The notes under the pieces were generated by a model. The model was not told where the DNA came from. It ran no database searches and worked only from the letters and a program-made list of their open reading frames with translations. A program made the translations under genes and the position numbers. Below are positions 34,781 through 46,972 of a DNA stretch of 64,000 bases, piece after piece. The stretch is from Glandiceps talaboti (lineage: Eukaryota; Hemichordata; Enteropneusta; Spengelidae). Numbering within the stretch: position 1 is the stretch's first letter; the number at the start of each line of letters is the position of its first letter. Location of the stretch: assembly GCF_964340395.1 (NCBI RefSeq), contig NC_135557.1:20353725-20417724 (forward strand), in the 5' to 3' direction.

Positions 34781-37700
34781 ATGAGTACCAAATCTGTAGA
34801 TAACGAAGATAAACAGCCTGGTAAAATTTGTGTTGTCTGTGGTGATAAAGCCAATGGGTTACACTACCGAGTCCTTTCCTGTGAGGGATGTAAAACATTC
34901 TTTCGACGTAATGTCAAACATCGCGACAAGCTTAAATGTGAAATGGATAATGGAGGCCATTGTGAAATGGATCTATATACAAGAAGACAGTGTCCAGCAT
35001 GTCGCATGAAGAAATGTCTAAAATCTGGCATGCAAGTTTCCAGTAAGTCATCACTATATATATATATAATTGCAATGACTAGATAGAAAGTGTGTGAATC
35101 TCAGCCAACACCAAAGTAACAATTTGCATTTTATCACCGATAAATGATTGTAATGAGTGCGAAACAGCTTCAATTTTATTTTGAAATCATGAATTTTTTC
35201 AGAAATTGCTCAGTACAGGTAACTTGTTTAAAGTATAACTTACTGTTTACCACTTTAGGTGAACTAATTAGCAAGTGTACAATGTCTGCCAACCAGTCAC
35301 CAAGTGTACTATGTCTAACTATTGCTATAGAGGTTATCTCTACCAATGATGCAATTGACACTTGATTTGTTATTTGTTATAGGAGTATGGACAAATGAAA
35401 GACTAGCAACCAGAAAACCTATCAGTAAAAAGAAATGGAAAGCAGATGAATCTACGTGTAGTGTGTTGTCACCTACATCAACCTCAATGTCACCGCCAAC
35501 ACCCATGGGGTCTCCTTTATCATCACCACTACCACTAGCCGCTACACCTCTAGCTGACACCGGACAACAACCAAGTGAAATGCCAACAGAATTGACATTA
35601 GATCAACAGGAATTCATTGAATACATTGTCAAAATTTTTGATGAAGCTAGAACAGTTGTACAAACAGTAAGTACTAAAAAGCTTAATCTGATTAGATTTG
35701 GATCAGGGAGAAGAGTTTATTTTTCTTTGTTCAGCCAAAGAAAATACGAGGGACCAAAGGGATGTAGCGACGTGTAGTGACAACCCTTAGGTCACGAATA
35801 TTTTCTGGATGAATGAAGAAAAATATTGGAGAAAAACATAATTATACCAGCACCAGTAATATCAAAGAAAAATTTGGGAAAATATTGGCAATTTTGAATG
35901 TTTGACTCATATTTTTCGAACACAGCAGAACCAGTGACATAGACACACATTGTCATGACATAGACACACATTGTCGTGATGTAGAATGACCAGAGTATAT
36001 ATTCCATATTTTTGTTCAATATGGTTCATGTGTGGTATAATGACCTATGTTTGATATTTTAATCACTAGTTCACGTTGAAGCTTAAATGATCTGTCTGGC
36101 ACAGACCTTATCAAATAGTAGAGTCATAGAAGCAAGGCCAATGATGGCTGAGCGACACGACATTCATTACAATCTTATCTGATGGGTTTGAATACAGGGA
36201 ACTATGGTAATACAATTTAAACCTGCATGAGCTGCAAGTGGGTCATTTTTTTCACCAAATAACCAAAAAAATATATTTATGCAAAATTGGTAAATTAATT
36301 CTAAAAAGACACGGTATCTGTAAATCAGTGGTCAATATTATCTATAGGTTGTGTAGTGACAAGGTTAAATCTTGAGTGTAAGCTTAGTTTTCAATCTGTT
36401 GACATATTAATACCGCACTAGTTTGTAATTAGTATTCATTGATCAGGTCAACCACTGTCTATTTACTGAAAAGTGTTAAAATACCAATAATTGGTTTACC
36501 AATTATTCAGGTTTAATCAGTAGTCAATCTTAGGCCTAAAAAAACAATTGTTTGGTACCGGTTACCTGACCCAACATAACGTTTCACTGCTGACCCTAAA
36601 TTTTTTTTTACACATTCGAGAAAAAAATAATAAAATCGCAAAAATTGTGAAGTCTCACAAGAAATAGTGGATGCAGAAAGTGCCACCAAAAGACACTGTT
36701 CTTCCAATCTGTAATGGCTGTACAATTGATAGGAAGAAATAAACAACACAGAGACCAATTGGAAAAATCTACCTACCCCACACCTATTCTAAAATTGAGC
36801 GTAACCAGAACTACACAATTTTTTTTATTAGGCCTTAGTTGTAAATAGTGCAGCAACAGATTAAAGCCGTTATTACTGTTTAGGGCACTAATTTTTGGGT
36901 GTTGACTCAAAAATCAATTTGATATTATTTATTGTACCATACATATACAGCTACAAAAAATATGTTTATCCAGAGGTGATTCAATACTGTTCATGGTGTG
37001 TATTAACCCCTTCAATACTGAACACATTCCCGCCAAAATTGTTTGGACAAAATTCTTGTTTTATGTAAGTTTTTGGCACATATCAACTTCATTTTAGACT
37101 GGAATTAAAGAAATGTTACTTCCTAATAAAGTAATATTATTGTAATTATGAAAATATTCATATAAATTGGGTCCCCATATTATTTAAAACTCGTCTCTAG
37201 TCATGAAAGGGTTAAGAGTAAGGTATTGTACCTAACAAAACATTTTCAAAAAAAAAACTGTTCCAGTTGGAGCTAGTGCAATGTAATCTCCATATCTTGT
37301 TCTCGACCAGTTTGGTTGACAGCTTGAGATTGTACACTTTTTAATACATGTATGCCAGACAGGATGTAGACTACCAATCATAGAGCCTGATACATATGTG
37401 ATGGGAAGTTTTGTGACCACCAAACAGTGAGCCCGATACAAATACGATATGAAGTTTTCTTACCACAATCAGTAAGCCCTGTACAAGTAATTATGATATG
37501 GCAGTTGTTATTATCAACCAGTTGTCTTTGTTTTGTAGCCAGATATGCCAGGTGATGCCAATGCAGACAAACCAGATGACCCTCTAAACAAGGCAGACAG
37601 CCAATCACAAAGTAGATGTGATGATGACAGCCAATCACAAAGTAGATGTGATGATGACAGCCAATCACAAAGCAGATGTGGTGTTGACAGCCAATCACAA

Positions 37701-39753
37701 AGCAGATGTGATGATGACAGCCAATCACAAAGCAGATGTGGTGTTGACAGCCAATCACAAAGCAGATGTGATGATGACAGCCAATCACAAAGTAGATGTG
37801 ATGGTGACAGCCAATCACAAACTAGATGTGATGATGGCAACCAACAGATATCAGGGAACTCATTTACAGTGTCTGATGTGCCTTCAGGTTTTGGAGATAA
37901 AGGTCATGGGAGGGTAGAGGTTACAGGTCAACAGAACATTGAAGTCAAATGTGAGATCAAGTCACAGGAAAAATGTCAGTGTTTATCCATGGTGGGTGAT
38001 AAACCCACAAAAAATATGGCCTCTGGTGAAAGGGGTGAGAAAGACGTTACTACAGTTACGTATCATCAAATTGAATGCAGTAGCCAATCCTTACAGCTTG
38101 AATCAAAAGATAGGGATGTATCCAGTCAAGCCATGCTGTGGGAAACCAAAGACAGTTATATGCCCAGTCAAGATACACAATGGGAAGCCAGTCTACCCAT
38201 GCAATGGGAATCAAACGACAATGATGCACCCAGTCAAACCATGCCTTGGGAATCAAAAGATAGTGATGTACCCAGTCAAACCATGCAATGGTATGCAAAA
38301 GACAGTAGTGTACTTAGCCTACCTGTACAGGCAGAAACTGTAGACGGTACTACGAACAGTGGTATACCCAGCCTATCTATACAGGCAGAAACCACAGACA
38401 GTGGTATACCCAGTCTATCTGTACAGGCAGAAAGCACGGACAGTGATGCACTCAGAGTAAAAGATAGTGTCACATCTGAAAAGTGCCAAGACAGTGATTC
38501 CGTAAATCATGAGAAAAATAAAGAGAGTACAAGTACTACATCTGACACTGAGAGTCCGAACAAGTCAACTGATGCAATGTTTACACATTTCATGGAGATG
38601 TTAGTGGTTATACTTAAACAGTTAATAGCAAGTGCCAAACGTATATTTGGATTTCGTGACCTCGCTTATCAAGATCAAGCCACGCTGATCAAAGCCAGTA
38701 TTCTGGAGATCATGATGTTAGGTGGTGCTGAACACTATGAGCCAGAGAAAGGTGGTTTTACGAATGATCAGAATAGTGCAGTGTATGGCAAAGAAGCTGG
38801 TGTTAAAGCTGGCTTTGGCAATATTATGGATACGATGCTGGAGTTTTCTCAGACAATGTCATTACTGAAATTGACCCACAGCGAGTACTGTTTGTTGTAT
38901 GGTATGACAATTCTTAGTCCAGGTGAGTAATAATCTACCTTCCTTCTTTCTTTCTTTTTTTGTATTAAAATGAAATTTTTATTGCACAGTCAGAAGTTGA
39001 ATAACAAAGAAGAAAAACAAATAGCTGGAAACTAAATCAAGTAAAGATTACAATTTACTAGAAATCATTTGGACCAAGTTTTTAAAGAAAATCACCCCAT
39101 TTTTAAAGTGCTTATCAAGTTTGTTCTTACGGTTCACAACAAAAAATTCATTTAAGATAAAATCGCGAATCTCACAAGAAATAGTGGATGTTGAAACTGA
39201 CTTCAATCTGTAATCATTACAGATTGAAGTCAGTTTCAACATCCACTATTAATGGCTGTACATGTGATGAGGAAACCAATAACACAGAAACCATTTAGAA
39301 AACAATGCAAAACATCACTACCTGAACTAGACACTCACACATGAAAAAAAAATATAAAAAAGAGTAAAAAATCTACCTACCCCACCTATTGAGTGTAGTT
39401 GAGCATAATTGGAACCACACAATTTTTTTTGTTAGACCTAAATTGGACTTTGCCTCACTTTTGTGTGATTTAACCAATGTCAGTGTACTGTTTTTGTGTT
39501 TATTCACACAGATCGTGAAGGTTTACTAGACCGTTGCAAAGTGGAGCAACTACAACAGCCATTCGTGGAATCCCTACTGGCTTGTACACGGATTAATCAC
39601 GGGGAAAATAAAGTTATCTTTGCTAAAATTGTTAGCAAACTGACACAATTAAGGAACTTTTCTGAAGAATACACAGATCACGTTTTAGGTCTGCAGTTGA
39701 AAGGACGAACATTCACGCCTCTTGTAGCCGAGTTATTTGGAATGAATGACTAA
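34781..39753 (+). CDS. Nuclear receptor, NR1H (LXR/FXR)-like, with ~345-residue insertion in the LBD
   Basis: A ligand-dependent transcription factor by family. Exons: 34781-35042, 35383-35666, 37539-38922 and 39512-39753, all GT-AG, phases 1, 0, 1, giving 723 residues. The DNA-binding domain is at 17-84: zinc ligands C17, C20, C34, C37, then C53, C61, C71, C74. The P-box reads CEGCKTFFRR, not the usual CEGCKGFFRR, and the second finger has C-x7-C where C-x5-C is usual. A Ser/Pro/Thr-rich hinge follows. LBD helix 1 is about 158-182 (LDQQEFIEYIVKIFDEA). Residues 183-525 are a repeat-rich insertion. Helix 3 onward (529-723) matches LXR through LIKASILEIMMLGGAE, VEQLQQPFVESLL and the AF-2 core LVAELF at 714-719. 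There is almost no A/B domain. The ATG sits directly after an acceptor AG, so an upstream non-coding or coding exon is expected but not found. Confidence 0.92.
35711..36010 (+). mobile_element. MITE family A, long copy in receptor intron 2
   Basis: Contains tttttctttgttcagccaaa, acaacccttaggtcacgaat, ggatgaatgaagaaaaatat and tggagaaaaacataattata. The long arm has accagtgacatagacacac duplicated in tandem and gaccagagtatatattcc. It starts about 45 bp after the exon 2 donor. Confidence 0.78.
36532..36835 (+). mobile_element. MITE family B copy in receptor intron 2
   Basis: Starts AGGCCTAAAAAAACAATTG with tttggtaccggttacc and ends gtaaccagaactacacaatt, then AGGCCT (36830-36835). The body matches the element at 3436-3770. 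Confidence 0.8.
37600..37840 (+). repeat. Coding 30-bp repeat: eight copies of DSQSQSRCDD in the receptor
   Basis: Eight in-frame units of gacagccaatcacaaagtag plus atgtgatgat encode DSQSQSRC followed by DD, GV or DG. The DNA is almost identical between copies, so the expansion is young. It lies in the helix 1-3 insertion. Confidence 0.95.
38079..38450 (+). repeat. Coding ~42-bp repeat: about nine copies of a 14-residue unit in the receptor
   Basis: Units such as PSQTMPWESKDSDV, PSQTMQWYAKDSSV and PSLSIQAETTDSGI repeat about nine times, with one shortened and one lengthened by four residues. They are more diverged than the 30-bp units, so the array is older. Acidic, Ser-rich and likely disordered. 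Confidence 0.9.
39040..39440 (+). mobile_element. MITE family B, rearranged copy with internal perfect palindrome
   Basis: Family B blocks (aaatcgcgaatctcacaaga, atggctgtacatgtgatgag, cctacctgaac-type and ggaaccacacaattttt) are present, but the left end is unlike other copies. The duplicated segment at 39181-39249 is a 69-bp palindrome. In the last receptor intron. Confidence 0.65.
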
Positions 39754-40907
39754 GTAGAAAACTAACGACAGCTGTATCCAGTTCTCATCTTGCCATGAAG
39801 TTATTTATCATTATAGTGGCCATACATGGGTGGGAAATTTTGAAATTTTATGGAATAATTTTATTTTAATTTTTATGTTTTATTTACTATAAGCTTAAGA
39901 AATGATGAAGACTAAATCCGTGTTTATAACTGATCAATTGCAAAAATACTACAAAATGTGTTACAAATTTATTATTATTATTAGCAGTAAAGTTACTTTT
40001 ATTGGAATCTAGATTTTTAGCTTTCATCAGAATCACTTGGACTTCATCAGCATAATCATGTTTTGGTCAGGTGACCTCCTGGCATCTGAGTGATTCTGAC
40101 GAAAGCTACGTTGTCATGTCAAAAACTAGATTCCGGTAAGGTAACTTTACTACTACGGTAACTATATATAAAATGAAGTCATGCAGTGTGTCCTCTAAAT
40201 AATAGCCAAATTTTGTTGTTGTGGGTCAGAATAGCATTTCTTGTGAGTCATCACATAGTAAGTGATAGGTGAGGGGAACACCAAATTTCAGTGCATCACT
40301 AGAAATTGTGTGCGTCAGTGGCACGTCAAATTGGCTTAGAGGACATACTGGTGTCAAGTATGTACCAATTTCTATTTTGCTAACTTTGTTATTGTACATA
40401 TGTAAAACAATTGATTTGTGAACAAACCGAGTAAAAACAAGTAATTTTTTAAAATAATTCTTGTAACCACATGTAAACAAAGAATCAAGTTAGTTACCAT
40501 TTCAGGGGATAGCATATTGCTGAGATAGGATGTAGTGATTTCTTGTTTTTTCTCTCTATGTTTGCCAACCACATTCCCAATATAACATACTTTTACACAT
40601 TAACATATTTTTTGCAATTTCTTGGGATACAAACACAGACTTTGTCAATGTGCCGCTTTTTTAAATACCTATTTCTCATCCATATGGCCACTTTGATTTT
40701 GAATTTGAACTTCAACTATAAGTATATTGTAGATGTACAGACCTTTGATTATCAACATTTAACAGCTGGGCCTCATTGGTCACTACTAGTATGTATTATG
40801 CATACTAATTATATTTAATTTTGAGTTTTCAGTGTTGTAAGATCTAAGAATACCTCCATGTAACATCTGATCTCATGGAGCACTGCTAGCATGGGCTATG
40901 TATGCTT

Positions 40908-40946
40908 GTCTATTTGTCTGCCTGTCTGCCTGTCTGTCTGTCTGCC

Positions 40947-40981
<35 letters not shown>

Positions 40982-40990
40982 GTGTGTGTG

Positions 40991-41034
<44 letters not shown>

Positions 41035-41036
41035 AG
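40908..41036. repeat. (CTGT)n/(TG)n microsatellite
   Basis: CTGT tetranucleotides with a short GT interruption at about 40979-40993. Confidence 0.95.
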
Positions 41037-41149
41037 CAGTAATTTCTAAGCCCTACACTGGCTATTTTCCATCAAACCTACCATGGTTGGATGATATACA
41101 TGGCTGAGCATTTTTTAGCATTTTAGCATATTTTGGACAACTTTATCAA

Positions 41150-41290
41150 ATTCCCACTGTCGATATGAGCAGTCATTTTAGATGACTTCATCATATTGCC
41201 ACTGTTTGTCGATGTCAGCAGCCATTTTAGATGACTTCATCATATTGCCACTGTTTGTCGATGTCAGCAGCCATTTTTAAGCTATACACA
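41150..41290. repeat. 57-bp direct repeat, two to three copies
   Basis: The phrase gacttcatcatattgccact followed by gtttgtcgatgtcagcagcc occurs twice at 57-bp spacing, with a diverged copy before it and another near 41375-41415. Confidence 0.82.
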
Positions 41291-42544
41291 GGCTATGTTC
41301 AGTCAAACCTACAAAGGGTTCCAATTGGATAGTAATACCAGCATAGATGGCTTTGTACTTCACACTTTCTAGATGACTTAGTTATATTGCCACTGTCTGT
41401 CAGTGTCAGCAGACATTTTCTTATCTATATGCAGGTTATTTTCATTCTGTCTACACTTGTCAGATGATATATTTGACTTGATCTAATTGAGCTTACCAGC
41501 AAGTGTGTATTGTAAGTTTAAATTGTACAATATCATAGCAATAATGACGCATTTAGATCACTTGAAAATTGAATTGTCAATACCCATTATTCCCAGGTTG
41601 AACTTTCTGTTGATAATTGTGGTCAGATGTTTAAGGTGAGGCAGCTACAAATGTGAAATTTTGCTTTACAAACTTATTAGGGTAATGAAAACGATATAAT
41701 ATGATACGATATGATACGATATCTTTTATTACCCGTTCAAAAAAAAATGATATCACAAATGTAAATACATAAGAAACAACCAATCAGGAAATAGCGATGG
41801 TAATCGTGTCGCACCCCTGGAAATGGTAAATAATGGTTCATGTTTAGGGTGTAAATAAATATACAAAATGTAGCTCTATCCTCGAGCATTTAACCCCAGA
41901 CTATCAATTCAGTTTGGTTTACAATGACAAAAACAAGATTTTAATTCATCGGCTTGACAACTTTCGCTGCTATGTTGATTTCATTCAAAAGAGTCTTACT
42001 GATATCTCTCAGATTGTTCTTTATTTTCTTTTTTCTTTCTGTTTATTAACTCAACCTCTCAAATTTTGTTTTCATTATGTGTTATTTCCTGTTATTATGT
42101 GTTATTTCTTGTAATTTAACAGTAAAAGGGATTCAATTATGACTCTATTGGTAAATTTTGCTGCAAAACGTTTTTTTTCTTCAGTTTTATGGGCTGATCA
42201 CAATGTCATTCAAGCTCAATAAGCGAACATCCTTCATGGGGGGGGGGGGGGGGTGTCTGGCATCAGTGTGATTACTGAACTTCATTTTTGCATTCTAACC
42301 AGATTTCGACTGAGAGATTCGACTGAGATTTCAATTTATTGTAAAAAACCCAACAGAATTAGCAATAACATTTATGAACAGTAGATTACATTGGCAGAGT
42401 TTTCAGTTGTACTTTTGTGTCATATAAAAATGTACATGTATATATGGTGTTCCATTTACTAAAAACATGTTGGGTGACGATAATTAATTCTAGGATTCAC
42501 ATGACCCAGCTGACCTCATATTTCTTCAATTTGGTAAAATAATA

Positions 42545-42880
42545 ATAACTATTATTATTATAACATGTTTTTATTCAGGGTAAAACTCAATTAGTGCTAC
42601 AAACAACGTAAAGCGTTGAAGGGGTCGGCTTCATTCCATTGAGGCCCTCATACATCAAATCAACAATCACTCAAAAGTCCACTTACAAATTCTGAAACAC
42701 ATTAAGATATAAAATACACACATTGTAACATAAAAGTTCCAGATAAATAAAACAACTGCTGGGCAGAAAAATTGTCTATGTAAATGTCTTTGAAGTGTTT
42801 ATAAAAGTTTTAATCTGCTTTACATGTTCAGGTAATGAATTCCAGAGATTTCCACCCTTGTGACTGAATTTCTCGGTTAG
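42545..42880 (-). pseudogene. LINE 3' fragment, reverse orientation
   Basis: On the minus strand, 42868-42776 encodes 30 residues and a stop, including FSHKGGNLWNSLPEHVKQIK, the LWNSLP motif at the C-terminus of many non-LTR reverse transcriptases. About 230 bp of 3' UTR follow, down to an AATAA/TAATAA tail near 42545. A dead insertion. Confidence 0.78.
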
Positions 42881-43548
42881 CATAGTTAGGTACTAATGTT
42901 TTTGGTATAATATAAAAAATGACGCCCTCTACGGCAGGACAGAAAAATAATTATGTCATTGATAGTACAATGGTGACCCCCATGCTAGCATATCTTAAAA
43001 TTATTGTGTAATGAAATTTGGAAACTTTAATAAATTATTCTGGTTTCCTTCTGGGTTAATTGTTATTTCAGAGTCTTTCAGACTGTTAAAATAGATTGTC
43101 AAAAGGAAACATCACCAACATATACTTACTTTGTTTCAAACTTTTGTCTTAATTGGCCAATCATCTTATCAATTGTAAGGTGTTACCCACCACGGCCTCT
43201 TTTATGGCACCGTTGAAACGTGCTGCAAGAACAGGTTACTTCGTAGTAAGGCAGAAGAAATAACAGTTCTGGTTTGCGAGAATGAGTGTTGCCATGAGAA
43301 ACAGATTGAAGTACAGGTGGCTTTATTATTACATTACGTAACACAGATTACTTGCACTGGTGTGTGTATATACTACTTGTATTTTCACTGTTGTGAATTA
43401 CCGAATTATTGCATACCTGCATGCAAAGGAGGACATAATCATTTGCCACACATGAAATCGTGTGATATCGCTGTATGATTTGTAGGGAAATTTGTGGTTT
43501 CAGATTTAACTAACAGAACCTCATGCCACGTAAATTCCAGTGTGGGTA

Positions 43549-43640
43549 CTCGGGGATATTTGCTCTCATGCTTGCAGTGTTTTCTGCTGCACTTTCACAG
43601 AGAACACTGCAAGCACTCGTCCAAATACCCCAAGGACGCC
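43549..43640. repeat. Imperfect hairpin, ~90 bp
   Basis: Left arm ggggatatttgctctcatgc and cttgcagtgtt pair with right arm aacactgcaagcactcgtcc and aaatacccc. The stem is about 38 bp with a few mismatches and the loop about 10 bp. A short foldback element or solo inverted repeat. Confidence 0.7.
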
Positions 43641-44308
43641 ACACTTGCACTCGCGTGTCATGGGGTTCTGTCATGGTATTCAGGAGATCTATAGCAAATC
43701 AATTAACAAAACCAATTTTTTGATTTGTATTAAGTATATATATACTGAATTATTCAACTCTCAATTTATTGGTAATATGTTCATGAACTTAACTTCAGAA
43801 ATACTAATCGCTTACCAAAACCTTCCTAATGCATCTGTCCACCATAGTTTTGTCAGTGTTTTCTGAAGTCATAACTCATGCGTGATCTATTAATATTCTT
43901 TGGAGCAAAATGAAATGCAATTTTATAACATAGCTGAACGTTTGCACAGATTTGTTTTCAGCATTAGATTGTTGATACATATTATGCTGCAATAATACCA
44001 TGTGTGAATTCTACCAGTACAAAGTAATGGTTAAAGTATGCCTCTGTATGGCTTATATACCCAGTATTGATTCCAATGCATTTCAGTGGAGAGCATGCCC
44101 AATAAATTTCCGTATCACGGCCCACACACTTTGCCCAAATATGGCAAATATGGTTCATTGATATCTGATCACGTGACTCAGTGATTTGGCTTTGTTAATT
44201 TCTTCATTGTGATGTTTCTGCGGATAAAATAATATTTCAGTGCAAATTTATGTGATTATGTGATTCAAATGATGCTCCCGTGCCACTACATGGGGTATAT
44301 ATGATAAG

Positions 44309-44427
44309 CCTTTATGGCCCCGGATATGGGTTTTGCGGACCTCAGTAGTACTGCTTACGGGCCTTCCTAAAGTTGGGCCATCCTGCTGCACAACCTTGGT
44401 CCGCACAACCCATATCTGGGCTGTAAA
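44309..44427. mobile_element. Short inverted-repeat element, ~119 bp
   Basis: Left arm ttatggccccggatatgggt plus tttgcggacc pairs with right arm ggtccgcacaacccatatct plus gggctgtaaa. Arms are about 31 bp with a few mismatches. Confidence 0.68.
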
Positions 44428-44653
44428 GATTAGTATACTGAAGTTACTTTGTAATGTGTAGCAAAAATTACTTCAAATAAAGTTCACAAACCTAGCATAT
44501 GTTCTTTTAACAAGTTTTCATACTTGTAATCAAATATTTTATTGTGCGTACCTTTTTGTGTGTTATTGGTGTTCAAATTTACACTAATTGATGTCAGGAA
44601 ACTTGTGCAATAATGGAGGTTATGATTTGTATTTAATTCTTGCAATTCTAGTA

Positions 44654-44904
44654 AATAGGGAAGTTGCAAACCCGCCATGTTGAATGTTGCATCATGGGAA
44701 ATAGGATAATAAATACTACTGAATTGGTATTGTAAACAATACTGTTACATTGTTTGTAACCACAAATGATCAATTCATAGTTACACTGACCATTGTGGGA
44801 GGTTTTTTTATCGGTAGCTCCAGATTGGGTATTACGGTAACCACAGATAATCCCATAGTCCTTTGCATCTGAGTATGCTCAGTCTGGATTGCAAGTTCCC
44901 TATT
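44654..44904. mobile_element. MITE family C, full copy (251 bp)
   Basis: Terminal aatagggaagttgcaa and ttgcaagttccctatt. The body matches 14060-14310 through gttgaatgttgcatcatggg, ctccagattgggtattacgg and aatcccatagtcctttgcat. Confidence 0.82.
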
Positions 44905-45673
44905 GGTAAGACTGGGGTGATATAAGCATTAAAGGGTAGATTAAATATTTCAACAAATGATTTATGATCATATTATAGAGTGGAACTCGATCGAACAGTT
45001 AAACCGCTGCTGTTGTTGGAGCTGTACAAATTTGGACTTCCAGTGTTACAAATTGGGTTCCACCTATTAAAAAATGTAATGATAAGAATTATGGAAGTGT
45101 ATTGAGTGTGATTTCTGTTTATTTTATTGAACATTTATGAAAATATTGTATTCATTCTGTTGACATGCTTTAATGCCAGAAGCAAGTTTTGTTTTTAAAA
45201 TAGTGTCATTTTTTGTCCGTAAAGGGGGAATATCACATTAGTTCAGCCTAGTATCTGTTGTTCGTCTGTAACACATCATTTCTCAGACATGCAATGCACT
45301 ATTTCTTGCAAACCTGGCACAAAAGTGAAACACCATATGAGATATATTCACAGTACTCTATTTCATGACAATGGCAGCCATATTTGCAACATTTAATGCA
45401 TAACTCAAAAACTGTAATACATAGAAACTCCATTCAAGTGTCTACCACCATATCATCAGGTGCAAGTTTTCTATTAGGACTTGACCTTTGGTTTTAATCT
45501 TGTCCTTCAAGGTCAGTTATCAAAACCAAGCCATTTCTTGACTATCACATTTATTTGTTGTTGTGAGTTTCTAATAATCACCCTGCCATTCAGTCATATA
45601 TAGATGTGAAGTGTGTATGTGTGTTGAGGGAGGGGATGTGTCGACTATGAAGACTTGTTCTAAGAGAGTTCTA

Positions 45674-45925
45674 AGTCAATTTATTTCTTAATTTCAGCTA
45701 CTGACAAAACAAACACAGTGGTAGTAAGCATAGGAACGATTTGGCTTATTCGTTGAGAAGCGATCATTTTATCACATGTTGACCTTGAATTTGACCTTTG
45801 TGCACCCATAACCCCCTCCCCCCTTTCTTAATTATCGGGGAGGACTTGAGTGGAGGACTTGTATTTCCTTGTCGGAGAAATGTTCTGGCCGATTTGAAAG
45901 AAAGTAAGCCCAATTAAAACCAGTA
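45674..45925. repeat. Local duplication, copy 1 (~252 bp)
   Basis: Near-identical to 47334-47584: landmarks gctactgacaaaacaaacac, gtggtagtaagcataggaac, gcgatcattttatcacatgt and aattatcggggaggacttga. The C-run in the middle differs in length. Same orientation, about 1.66 kb apart. Confidence 0.92.
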
Positions 45926-46139
45926 AGAGATTTGACAAGGTTTGTGGTTTTTATCATTCATATGATGTAAAATAGTTTTCTTTATAAACCAGAGATATGT
46001 GAGGTGAAAGGTTTATAACAGTGTTGTATTTACAGGAGGTTTAACATGTAATGTACATTTATATAACACAGTATAATGCCATTTTGGGTTTAAAAATTGA
46101 TTACATAACATGTGATCACATTAATAAAAAAATATGTAC

Positions 46140-46285
46140 CATTTAATGATACAGTTCATTGTTAGAATATTGTATTTATTTATTTATTTTGAAAAAATTT
46201 AAAAAATTATTTATTTTTTTAATTTAATTATTTTTTATTTATTTTTACTTTTTTATTATTTATTTATTTATTTACTTATTTACTG
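46140..46285. repeat. AT-rich low-complexity (ATTT)n tract
   Basis: TATTTATTTATT and AAAAATTT motifs for about 140 bp. Confidence 0.85.
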
Positions 46286-46892
46286 GATGATAGTGAATGT
46301 CTAGAGTGGCTAATTGGGTATCTACAACTTTGTTGATTCCATCCTTATTCATACTAACGACTGCCCACACAGTCAATGTAGATCAGTTTTGCATCTACAC
46401 ATGATCTACAAATGTTCAATCCAGTTGTTTGGAATGTTGTCATGTGAAATTAAGTGTTTTTTGCGCTGTTTCCCACTTGTCATACGTGACTGGTTAACAC
46501 CAGCAGTCCGGTTCTTCCAACTTTTTTTTATACCCGCCCATTGTTTCATTGGTAAAACGTTTGGCATGTGGCCACCCAGACTGGAGATTTGAACACACAG
46601 CTTTTGTATCTGGTGCCAATTTAAGTGTCTATTTATGCAATAGTCATCATGTTGTAGCTTAAGTCATGATCAGCCAATCTGAAAATAAAGCAAACAAAGA
46701 TGTAGGGGTTACCAGATTTCAAGCGATAAAAGGAAGAGCCAGTATCATTACCTTGGTAAATACTCCAGGAGGACTTGACACCATGTACAAAATGTTTAAG
46801 AAATAGAAAATACATAAGCAAAAAATTAACAATAGAAAAACTAATTCATAGGCCAGATTTAAATCCGTATGATCTGATGTGATCTGATCAGA

Positions 46893-46972
46893 TCATATGA
46901 TATGATATGATATGATATGATATGATATGATATGATATGATATGATATGATATGATATGATATGATATGATA
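46893..46972. repeat. (GATAT)n pentanucleotide microsatellite
   Basis: About 15 units of atatg/gatat. Confidence 0.95.

Noticed and set aside
43494-43866. ORFs of 66-108 codons with a hydrophobic stretch
   Set aside because: They cover an inverted-repeat element, and the three frames overlap with no conserved motif.
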